Source of the DNA: CAJCJE01 sp963818685
GTDB lineage: Bacteria; Actinomycetota; Actinomycetes; Mycobacteriales; Pseudonocardiaceae
DNA length: 64,000 nucleotides
Assembly (NCBI GenBank): GCA_963818685.1
Contig: CAWFTJ010000007.1
Span: forward strand, 1,116,001-1,180,000
Direction: 5' to 3'
The notes under the pieces were generated by a model. That model was not told the DNA's origin and ran no database searches. It saw only the letters and a program-made list of their open reading frames with translations. Within the stretch, counting starts at the first letter, position 1. Every line of letters begins with the position of its first letter. This document shows, piece after piece, positions 34,014-41,612 of this stretch. A program made the translations under genes and the position numbers.

Positions 34014-36623
34014 GTGGCTCACGCGTCCGGATCACCTCGGCGAACTCAGGCCGAGGAGTTGTACCAACGAGGGCTGGCACTCAACAACGCGTATCGGGTC
34101 GCGGCGGGCGCCCGCACGTTGCGCAGGGCGCTGCGGCTGATCGACGGGGACGGCGGCGCGGTCGAGCTGCGTACCCGGATACTGATCACGCTGGCGCCCT
34201 CGGACGTCGAGACGCGCGGCCTTGACGCGGCACTGGCGGACCTCGACGCGGCCGAGGCCCTGCTGCCGGCGGTTTCCGACGAGACGACTCGGCTCGAACT
34301 CGCCGCTCGGCTGGCCGGCCAGCGCGGCCTGGTGCTGGGCAGGGTCAACCGGTGGGACGAGAGCATCGCGCAGTTGGGGGTGGCGATCGGGCTGCGGGAC
34401 CGGGCCTATGCCGCCGGACTGCCCGTGCACTTCGGCCTGGCGACCAACCTGCTCAACAGGGCCACCGCGAACAACCTGGCCGGCCGTCCGGGTCCGGCGA
34501 TCCGCGACTATCGCCGGTTGGCGCAGGTCGTCGAGTCGGGACTGGGCGACCCGAGGGTCGACCAGAAGGCGCTCGCGGTACTGAATGCCAAGGCACAGCA
34601 CGGACTCGCGGCGGTCGCCTGGCGGGTCGGCGACATCCCGCAGGCGCTCGCCGAATACGAGAAGGCGCTGGCGAGCTATGCCAAGGTCATTCCCAGCGGT
34701 CTGCTGAAGCTGCGGATGGACCAGGCCGACGCGCTGCTCACCGCGGGGCTGGCCGAGGAGGCCGCGCGGCAGCTGGACGAGGCACTGCCCGAGCTGCGCA
34801 GGCAACGCGACCACCGCAACGTGGCCGAGGCCGAACTGCTGCGCTCGGCGGCCGCGCTGGGCGAGGGCGACCTTGCCGGGGCGCGCATCTGGGCGGAGTC
34901 GGCGCGGCGGCGGTTTCACCGACAGGGCAACGCGCCGATGGCCGCGCGGGCCGCGTTGGTCCGGCTGCGTGCGGACGTCGACGAGGCTCTCGGCGGGGAG
35001 CGGATATCCTCGCACCTGATCGACCGCGCGCTCGCGCTCGCCGACACGCTCGCCGGGCTGGACATGGTCGACCAGTGCGCCACCGCGCGGATGCTGGCCG
35101 TGCGGCTGGAACTGCGGCGGGGCCGGGTGTCCGCTGCGGAGCGACAGTTCGCGCTGGTGCCGAAACCACGCAGGGTCACCCCGGTTGACCAGCGGATGCT
35201 GCGTCGGTTGTGTCGGGCCGAGCTGGCCGTGGCGACCGGTGACCGGCGGCTGGCGTTCGCGCAGGCTCGGGCCGGCATCGCCGAGCTTGGCCGAATTCGG
35301 GACCGGATGGGTGGCGCGGAACTCGTCTCCGGCACGGCGATGCATGGCAGGGCGCTCGGCCAGCTCGCGGTTCGGCTGGTCGTCGGGCAGCCCTCGGCGC
35401 CCGCGCGCGCGTTGTTCGACTGGTTGGAGCGGACCAGGGCGCAGTTCTACCGCTACGAACTGCTGCCAGCGCCGGACGATCCGGTGCTGGCCGAGAAGGT
35501 GTCGGAATATCGCTATGTGAGCCGCGACCTGCGACTGGCGCACCTGAGCGGCAGGCCGAGTCGCGAGCTGGTGTCCCGGCACGCCGCGCTGGGCCGGGAG
35601 GTCATGCAGGCCGGCTGGCGGGACAGTCCGTGGGGGCAGCCTCGGCCGATCGCGACGGTCGGCGAGGTCATCGCCGAACTCGGTGACCGCGCGATGATCA
35701 GCTTTCTGATCACCGACGGCGTGATGATGGCGGTCGTGGTGGTGGCCGGCGTGGTGCGACTGGTGTCGTTGGGTGACGCACGCGACATCATCGTCGCCGC
35801 CCAGGACCTGCATGCCGACCTGGACGCGCTGTCGCCGGACTGGCTGCCGACCCGGCTGACCGCCGCGGTCACCAATTCGGCGGTGCGCAGGGTGCGGATT
35901 CTGGACGATCGGTTGCTGCGCCCGCTCGACGGCCTGATCGGCGACCGGGAACTGGTGATCATCCCGACCGGCGCGCTGTACGCGGTCGCCTGGGGCGCGC
36001 TGCCAAGGCTGCGGGGCAGGCCGGTGGTGGCGGCGCCGTCCGCGACCGCGTGGCTGACCGCGCACCGCTCGGACGCCGAGGACGGCGAGGACCGGATGAC
36101 CGTGTTGGTGGGCGGCCCGAACCTGTCCGTGGCCATCAGCGAGGTGGACGCGCTGCAGAAGTACCACCCGAAAGCGGAGATCATCAGCGCGCAGGAGGCG
36201 AGCGTCGAACGGGTGCTCAAGGCGCTGGACGGGGTCGCGCTCGCGCACGTCGCTGCGCACGGCGCGCACGAACCGGAGAACGCGTTGTTCTCCCGGCTGG
36301 AGCTGTGGGACGGCGCGCTGTTCGCGCACGAGATCCTCCGGCTGCGCAGGCCGCCTCGGCACGTGGTGCTTGCCGCGTGCGAACTGGCGCTGTCCAGGAT
36401 CCGGCCGGGCGACGAGGCGCTCGGTTTCGCGGGTGCCCTGCTCTCCGCCGGCGGCCGTACGGTGACCGCCGCGGTGACCAGGGTCGGCGACGAGGCCGCT
36501 TCGGCCGCGATGAACGACTACCACAGCCAACTCGCGCTCGGCGCACCCGCCGCTACCGCGCTGGCCGAGGCGACCGCGGTCGACCCGTTCCGCCGCCCGT
36601 TCATCTGTCTTGGCGCAGGCTGA
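34014..36623 (+). CDS. TPR-repeat protein with C-terminal CHAT (caspase-like) protease domain
   Basis: 869 aa. Residues about 15-420 are helical repeats of TPR type (AEELYQRGLALNNAYRVAAG, ALAEYEKALASYAKV, VAEAELLRSAAALGEGDLAG), likely a partner-binding superhelix. A linker leads to a CHAT domain from about 560 with an intact dyad: His749 in HVAAHGAHE and Cys789 in VVLAACELALSR, followed by the usual GFAGALLSAGGRTV. CHAT proteins are separase/caspase-related Cys proteases and several act in bacterial conflict or regulated proteolysis. GTG 34014 has a poor binding site. The upstream two-cysteine peptide is the closest candidate substrate (inference). The stop lies in a tandem repeat. Confidence 0.85.
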   Translation: MAHASGSPRRTQAEELYQRGLALNNAYRVAAGARTLRRALRLIDGDGGAVELRTRILITLAPSDVETRGLDAALADLDAAEALLPAVSDETTRLELAARLAGQRGLVLGRVNRWDESIAQLGVAIGLRDRAYAAGLPVHFGLATNLLNRATANNLAGRPGPAIRDYRRLAQVVESGLGDPRVDQKALAVLNAKAQHGLAAVAWRVGDIPQALAEYEKALASYAKVIPSGLLKLRMDQADALLTAGLAEEAARQLDEALPELRRQRDHRNVAEAELLRSAAALGEGDLAGARIWAESARRRFHRQGNAPMAARAALVRLRADVDEALGGERISSHLIDRALALADTLAGLDMVDQCATARMLAVRLELRRGRVSAAERQFALVPKPRRVTPVDQRMLRRLCRAELAVATGDRRLAFAQARAGIAELGRIRDRMGGAELVSGTAMHGRALGQLAVRLVVGQPSAPARALFDWLERTRAQFYRYELLPAPDDPVLAEKVSEYRYVSRDLRLAHLSGRPSRELVSRHAALGREVMQAGWRDSPWGQPRPIATVGEVIAELGDRAMISFLITDGVMMAVVVVAGVVRLVSLGDARDIIVAAQDLHADLDALSPDWLPTRLTAAVTNSAVRRVRILDDRLLRPLDGLIGDRELVIIPTGALYAVAWGALPRLRGRPVVAAPSATAWLTAHRSDAEDGEDRMTVLVGGPNLSVAISEVDALQKYHPKAEIISAQEASVERVLKALDGVALAHVAAHGAHEPENALFSRLELWDGALFAHEILRLRRPPRHVVLAACELALSRIRPGDEALGFAGALLSAGGRTVTAAVTRVGDEAASAAMNDYHSQLALGAPAATALAEATAVDPFRRPFICLGAG

Positions 36624-36705
36624 TGTCTTGGCGCAGGCCGATGTCTTGGCGCAGGCCGAGCGAGCGATCAGTAGCGAGCGGCCGATCATTAGCGAGCGAT
36701 CAGTG
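36606..36705. repeat. Tandem repeats between the CHAT gene and the convergent beta-lactamase
   Basis: Three direct copies of an 18-bp unit TGTCTTGGCGCAGGC(T/C)GA (36606-36659). The first copy carries the CHAT stop as TGA where the others have CGA. They are followed by degenerate copies of GCGAGCGATCA(G/T)T up to 36705, the last overlapping the beta-lactamase stop. Confidence 0.85.
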
Positions 36706-37593
36706 CAGTACCGACGTGATGTACCGCGCCGCGTCCGCGATCATCGGGTACTGCGATGGCATGCCGTAGCCGACGCGGTCGGTCAGGATCGCGATGACGA
36801 GCGGTGGGCCCGTCGGCGGCCAGGCGATCGCGATGTCGTTGGTGCGGCCGTAGTCGCTGTGCCCGGTCTTGTCCGCGACCGTCCAACCCTTCGGCACGCC
36901 CGCGCGCACGTCGGCGGCACCGGTGGTGTTGCGGCGCAGCCAGTCCACGACCAGCGCCCGCTTGTTCGGTGGCAGCGCGGAGCCGAGCGCGACCTGGCGG
37001 TAGGCGCCCGCGATCGCGCGCGGGGTCGTGGTGTCGCGCGGACTGCCGGGTAGTTGGTCGTTCAGCGCCGGCTCGTAGTCGTCGATCCGGCTCGCCGTGT
37101 CACCGAGGCTTCGCAGGTACGCGGTGAACGCGGCAGGGCCGCCGATGTCGCGCATGAGCAGGTTGCCCGCGGTGCCGTCGCTGTAGCGGATCGCGGCGTC
37201 GCACAGGTCGCGCACGGTCATGCCGGTGCCGATGTGCTGCTGGGTGATCGGTGAGATCGAGTCGACGTCCGCCTTGGTGTAGGTGACCACAGTGTCCAGA
37301 TAGGACAGTGGGTGCCGTTGTAGGACCGCCGCGGCGGCGAGGGCCTTGAACGTCGAGCAGAACGCGAACCGCTCGTCGGCGCGGTATCCAACACTGGCGC
37401 CCGATCCGGTGGCCACCGCGTACACGCCAAGCCGCGCCGCGTACTTCTTCTCCAGCGCCGCGAAGTGGCCCGCCGAATCGGGCGCGGGCGGTGCGGAGGT
37501 GGTCGGTGTGGTCGGTGCGGACGGCGTCGTCGTGGCGGTGCACGCGGACGCGGCCAGGGCGAGGCCGCCCAACAGCAGCATGCGACGGTTCAT
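36700..37593 (-). CDS. Class A serine beta-lactamase (lipoprotein)
   Basis: 297 aa from ATG 37593. An N-terminal lipobox-like signal (LLLGGLALAASAC) suggests a membrane-anchored lipoprotein, followed by a Thr/Ala/Pro linker. Catalytic motifs are S80-T-F-K83 (FCSTFKAL), SDG in place of the usual SDN (IRYSDGTAGN), the omega-loop Glu (YEPALND) and KTG (DKTGHSDYG). It hydrolyses penicillins and probably some cephalosporins outside the cell. No BlaR/AmpR regulator adjoins. The SDG variant is known in some actinobacterial enzymes. Confidence 0.93.
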   Translation of the reverse strand: MNRRMLLLGGLALAASACTATTTPSAPTTPTTSAPPAPDSAGHFAALEKKYAARLGVYAVATGSGASVGYRADERFAFCSTFKALAAAAVLQRHPLSYLDTVVTYTKADVDSISPITQQHIGTGMTVRDLCDAAIRYSDGTAGNLLMRDIGGPAAFTAYLRSLGDTASRIDDYEPALNDQLPGSPRDTTTPRAIAGAYRQVALGSALPPNKRALVVDWLRRNTTGAADVRAGVPKGWTVADKTGHSDYGRTNDIAIAWPPTGPPLVIAILTDRVGYGMPSQYPMIADAARYITSVLH

Positions 37594-37640
37594 GTATCCG
37601 ACTCTGGCCGGGACGCCGCATCTTGTCCAAGGCATAACCT

Positions 37641-37685
37641 GATCGACGAATGCGCGGGGTTTCGTTGCCCGCGCATTCGTCGATC
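37641..37685 (-). terminator. Perfect 18-bp hairpin terminator
   Basis: GATCGACGAATGCGCGGG and CCCGCGCATTCGTCGATC pair over all 18 positions with a 9-base loop. It sits 8 bases after the end of the leftward lectin-like gene and before the beta-lactamase start. No U-run. Confidence 0.75.
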
Positions 37686-37692
37686 GTGGATG

Positions 37693-38718
37693 TCACTCGT
37701 TGGCCGCGAACACCTGCGCCGTGCCGTTCGGCAGACCCGCGATGGTCACGTCCACAGCCGCCAGGTCCGCCGCCCCGCTCAGACCGCGCAGCGGCTGCCA
37801 GCCGCTCCACGTGCCGTTCGCGCTACGCACCTGGTGGAACACGTTGGTCGACTTGTCCGTCGCGATGATCTGCGTGGACCCGTCCGGCATGCCGGTGATC
37901 GCCACCTGCCACCCGTCGAACGTGCTCGCCCCGCCGACCCCGGGCAGCGCCTGGAAACCGCTGTCCACACCGTTGGCCGAGCGCACCTCGTGATAGATCG
38001 CCCCGCCGTTCATCAACGCGATCTGGCTCGACCCGTCCGGCAGCCCGGCGATTGCCACGTTGTACGCGCTGACCTGCCCGGATCCGAGCCCGGCAAGCGG
38101 CTGCCAACCGGCCCAGCTCCCGTCCGCGTTGTGCGTGTTCGCGTAGACGTAGCCTTTCCTCGGATCGGTGACCAGCACCCGCACCGATCCGTTGGGCAGA
38201 CCGGCGGCGGCGGCATGTCGCACGGCGAAGCTGCTCGCGCCGGTCAACCCGGGCACAAGACGAAGACCGGACCAGACGCCGGCCGCGCTCAGGTCGTCCT
38301 CGTAGAGCAGGTTGCTGTTGTAGTCGGTGGCGAACACCTCCGCCGACCCGTTCGGCCCCTTCGCGACCGCGACATCACCGGCGGCGAACCCGCCCGACCC
38401 CGGCCCCGGCACCAACTGCTGGCTGTAACCGCCGCCCGGCGCGCGCACGATGTCGTACACCAGGTTGTTCAGCCCGATCAGCGCGAACTGCGTCGAGCCG
38501 TCCGCCATCCCGGCCGCGCTCACCCTGGTCCCGGTCCCGCTCGGCTCGTCCCAACTCGACCACGACCCGTCCGCGTTGCGCGACGAGGGCAGCAACACCC
38601 AGTCCCGGACCCCCTGTGAGTCGGCGGGCCTTGCCCCGCCTGCCGACGCCGGCAGCACCCCCACAACCAGCGCGGCGACCCCGATCGCCGCGCACATCCA
38701 GCGCACTGACTTTCGCAT
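37693..38718 (-). CDS. Secreted beta-propeller (tectonin/PLL-like lectin) repeat protein
   Basis: 341 aa. A signal peptide (MCAAIGVAALVVGVLPASA) is followed by five or so repeats of 55-60 residues. Each has an AIAGLPDGSSQ-type strand and a W-S-G-W-Q-P-L-x-G turn (WSGWQPLRG, WAGWQPLAG, DSGFQALPG, WSGLRLVPG). This is the blade pattern of sugar-binding tectonin/PLL-type propellers. It probably binds a surface glycan. There is no attached enzymatic domain and the ligand is unknown. It is on the same strand and downstream of the KAP NTPase, 92 bases apart. Confidence 0.8.
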   Translation of the reverse strand: MRKSVRWMCAAIGVAALVVGVLPASAGGARPADSQGVRDWVLLPSSRNADGSWSSWDEPSGTGTRVSAAGMADGSTQFALIGLNNLVYDIVRAPGGGYSQQLVPGPGSGGFAAGDVAVAKGPNGSAEVFATDYNSNLLYEDDLSAAGVWSGLRLVPGLTGASSFAVRHAAAAGLPNGSVRVLVTDPRKGYVYANTHNADGSWAGWQPLAGLGSGQVSAYNVAIAGLPDGSSQIALMNGGAIYHEVRSANGVDSGFQALPGVGGASTFDGWQVAITGMPDGSTQIIATDKSTNVFHQVRSANGTWSGWQPLRGLSGAADLAAVDVTIAGLPNGTAQVFAANE

Positions 38719-38809
38719 TCGTCCTCCCGATGGACATCCCTCGACCTCCGCAGCAGCGGAAGCGCGAGCAGTATCGGGACGCGTGCATCACCGCGCCGTC
38801 ACAGCCGCG

Positions 38810-41500
38810 TCAGTGCGACAGTCGGTAGGAGAACCGCCGAAGCCGTGGCACCCACTGCTGGAAGATGGACAAGTCCGGCAAGGTGATCGCTGTCGAGGCA
38901 CGACTCAGGCCGGTGCCCAGCCGGGCCCACTCGTCGGTGACCTGGGACGGCAGTTCGCCCACGATCCCGTTGTGTCCGTCCACCGGAACACAGTCAGCGA
39001 CGAACGTCGCCCACTCCTCGTCTGGTCGTCGGCGCAGAAGCCCGCCCGCCACACCGTCGGCAAGGTCGGGCCTGCCGTCCAGTAGGTCGGGGAGCAGGAG
39101 CGGATGTGCGGTGAGCAGACCGAGCAGAATGGCGACGGCCTGGTACTCGCCTGGCTCGTCCGATCCGCCGAGGAATCGCGACGCGTCGGAAAGATCGCGG
39201 GTCGCCCTGATCATGCGATAGATGTTGAACAGCCGCTTGGCTTCCCGAGGCGTATTGATGAGCGCGTCGAGCGCGGAGAGCAGGTCGAGTTCCGGTTCCG
39301 TGAGCCCAACCCGGGTGGGCTGGATCTGGCCGTCCCCAGTCTGCTGTGCGACCTCCGAACCCTCCTCCACCTCGAATTCGCCAACGCCAGCCGAATCCAT
39401 GATTTCGGGCTCGGGTTGCGGCTGGCTGGCCGCGACCACCGGTGCCCCGACCTGTTTGTCGTCGATGGCGCGCAGCAGCTTGTTGAGGCTGCCCGGCGCC
39501 ATGTTCGACAGAACGAGCGGGATGTTGATGATCTTCTCCAGGTAGTCCTCCGGGATCACTTTGCCGATCCCGGGCTCGTTCGCGATCTCCTCACCGAGGA
39601 TCGCGGCGTACTCGTCACGCAGCGAACGCACCAGCCAACGAGGATCGACGCCGATCACGACGACGAAAAGATCGAGTGCCAGCAGCAGGTGCACGGCCTG
39701 CAGTACGTCCACCACCTGGCGCGGACCGCACCTGTCCAGGTCGTCGACGTAGAGCACGATTCGGTCGATCGGCCGGTGGCCGGACTCGGCATCGGGATGC
39801 GCACGCCAGTCCGCCAGCAGCGCGACGAGTTGCTCGAAGTCCTTACGGATCATGGAGATCAAGCTGAGGTTCTTCTGATACGTGCCGTCCTGGGCGCGGC
39901 TGGCCAGGAAGCTGTACAACCGCCGTCCGGGTGACAACTCGGACAGCTGTCGGCCGAGTTCGCCGATGTGCGACATGACCTCGTGCAACTGTGCCTCGGC
40001 AACCTGCTGGTCGGTCTCGGCGCTCCGCAGCGCATCAAGCTCACGAGCGGCCCGCACCCGAGCCGCGGTTGTCACGCCGGACCGCAACTCGGTCACGAGC
40101 GTGCGCAGCGCTCGCAAGCCTGACCTGGCCCGCGCCATCACCGTGACGCCGGCCGCGAGCACAACGCCAAGACCACCACTCAACCAGGCGAGAGCGCCGC
40201 GAATCTCCGGTGCGAACGCCGCGATCACGGCACAGCTCGCCAGCGCGAAGATCGCCAACGGTACGATCAACCTGCCTCGGCGATCCCAGGAACCACGGTT
40301 CAACGCCTCGGCGTCGGACAGCGAACCGCTGAGTTCGTCGATCAGCAGCTTGGTCTGTTCGACATCGGCGCTGACGCCGAGCTTGTCGAACAAGGATGTC
40401 ACCCGGTTTCGGAGTTCTGGTGACTGTCGCAGCGCGTTGATCAGGTCGGTTGCCCGAGCGAACCGACGTTCGGTAGCCCTGTCGAGCTGAGCTTGGAGTT
40501 CGGCGGCAGCCTCCTTGGCCTGTTGAGCTCGCGCGTCGAGATCGCGCCGTTGATCAAGCAGCCCGGAGAGTTCCGCGCGCAGTTGGCCGCGCTGGTCCTC
40601 GGGTCGCGCGGTGGGCTCGGCGAGTTGCCGAAAGATCTCGTCACCAAGACTGGCCCACAGATTGCTGTCCGCGTAGTGCCACGCGTTGAAGCTGATCTGC
40701 GCGATGTCGCCGCAGTAGTCCGGGTTACCGGATTTGGTCAGCTCGGACACGGAGTTACGCAACAGGCCCATGAAGTAGCTTTTGCCCGCCCCCCACTCGC
40801 CGAAAATACCGATCGCGAGCGGCGTGCGCGTGATGCGATCGGCGATCACCGTGGCCAGCATCGAGACGTAGGGCGCGACGCCCAGTTGATCATCGGCGAG
40901 CGGAATGCCGACGGTCGGATCAACCCGATCGGTGGTCACACCGCCGGCAAGTTCGACCGGTTGCTCCGGCTTTGTCTGCGGCGCCTGGTACCTGTTCACG
41001 GCCTGCTCGATGGCCATCGAGTCACGACCGGTACGAGCCACGAAGGCCAGCTGACTCATCCTCACCGACTGGGCGGCATCGATGGCCGAGGGCACAGCCA
41101 CGGCGGCAACCGACTCGATGTCCATGCCAAGAGCACCTGTTCCCAGCATCGGCACCGCAATTGTTCTCGCCCCGTACGACGAAGCATGGCTGATCGCCGC
41201 CGCGGTGGCGCGCCCGATGACACCCGGCGTCGGTACGCCGCCCGAGCCATGAGGACTGGCGAACACCGCGAGCCACAGTCCGCCGTCATTGTTCTCGCGC
41301 AACCTGAGTGCGCCCGGTGCGCTGGGCGTGACGCGGCTGAAGTCGGATGGCCATGGTGCCCTTGGGAAGTGTTGTTGCACTGCCAGCCCCAGGTCGCCGA
41401 GTTCTTCGCCGACCGACAGCACGATGGCGTCGACCGAGAGGCGCCATGGTTTGTCGATGATTACGAGACTGACTTCGACAGTGACGCGGGCGTCCGCCAA
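38810..41500 (-). CDS. KAP-family P-loop NTPase with N-terminal macro-like domain
   Basis: 896 aa from TTG 41500, chosen because AAGGAGG lies four bases upstream and no ATG/GTG fits. Residues about 5-165 look like a macro (ADP-ribose-binding) fold: VDAIVLSVGEELGD, TAAAISHASSYGARTIAVPM and the LGTGALGMD loop. The KAP NTPase follows: Walker A GEWGAGKS near residue 232, a coiled-coil segment (AQQAKEAAAELQAQLDRATER), a paired membrane insertion (IVPLAIFALASCAVIAAF / LGVVLAAGVTVMA, about 412-450) and Walker B IVLYVDDLDRC near 580. KAP NTPases are membrane-associated and occur in conflict systems. It is divergent from the LanM gene. Confidence 0.82.
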   Translation of the reverse strand: MADARVTVEVSLVIIDKPWRLSVDAIVLSVGEELGDLGLAVQQHFPRAPWPSDFSRVTPSAPGALRLRENNDGGLWLAVFASPHGSGGVPTPGVIGRATAAAISHASSYGARTIAVPMLGTGALGMDIESVAAVAVPSAIDAAQSVRMSQLAFVARTGRDSMAIEQAVNRYQAPQTKPEQPVELAGGVTTDRVDPTVGIPLADDQLGVAPYVSMLATVIADRITRTPLAIGIFGEWGAGKSYFMGLLRNSVSELTKSGNPDYCGDIAQISFNAWHYADSNLWASLGDEIFRQLAEPTARPEDQRGQLRAELSGLLDQRRDLDARAQQAKEAAAELQAQLDRATERRFARATDLINALRQSPELRNRVTSLFDKLGVSADVEQTKLLIDELSGSLSDAEALNRGSWDRRGRLIVPLAIFALASCAVIAAFAPEIRGALAWLSGGLGVVLAAGVTVMARARSGLRALRTLVTELRSGVTTAARVRAARELDALRSAETDQQVAEAQLHEVMSHIGELGRQLSELSPGRRLYSFLASRAQDGTYQKNLSLISMIRKDFEQLVALLADWRAHPDAESGHRPIDRIVLYVDDLDRCGPRQVVDVLQAVHLLLALDLFVVVIGVDPRWLVRSLRDEYAAILGEEIANEPGIGKVIPEDYLEKIINIPLVLSNMAPGSLNKLLRAIDDKQVGAPVVAASQPQPEPEIMDSAGVGEFEVEEGSEVAQQTGDGQIQPTRVGLTEPELDLLSALDALINTPREAKRLFNIYRMIRATRDLSDASRFLGGSDEPGEYQAVAILLGLLTAHPLLLPDLLDGRPDLADGVAGGLLRRRPDEEWATFVADCVPVDGHNGIVGELPSQVTDEWARLGTGLSRASTAITLPDLSIFQQWVPRLRRFSYRLSH

Positions 41501-41562
41501 GTGTCCTCCTTCTGACAATCGGCGAATCTTAACGGGCGCCCGGCCGCGTCCGGCCAAATATG

Positions 41563-41582
41563 GGTGGTGGGTACCCATCACC
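41563..41582. promoter_or_regulatory. GTAC-centred 20-bp palindrome between the KAP and lanM genes
   Basis: GGTGGTGGGT joined to ACCCATCACC, symmetric except for one position. It is centred in the 112-base divergent region, so it could control both genes. Confidence 0.5.
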
Positions 41583-41612
41583 GGATCGGATGTGGGTGGC
41601 AGCGTTACCGGC

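Noticed and set aside
34032..36689. 885-codon minus-strand frame opposite the TPR-CHAT gene
   Set aside because: Shadow frame rich in Arg/Gln/His; the opposite strand encodes complete TPR and CHAT domains.
36660..36705. Possible CRISPR-like or ncRNA repeat array
   Set aside because: The repeats are contiguous and degenerate with no spacers. They are simple tandem duplications.
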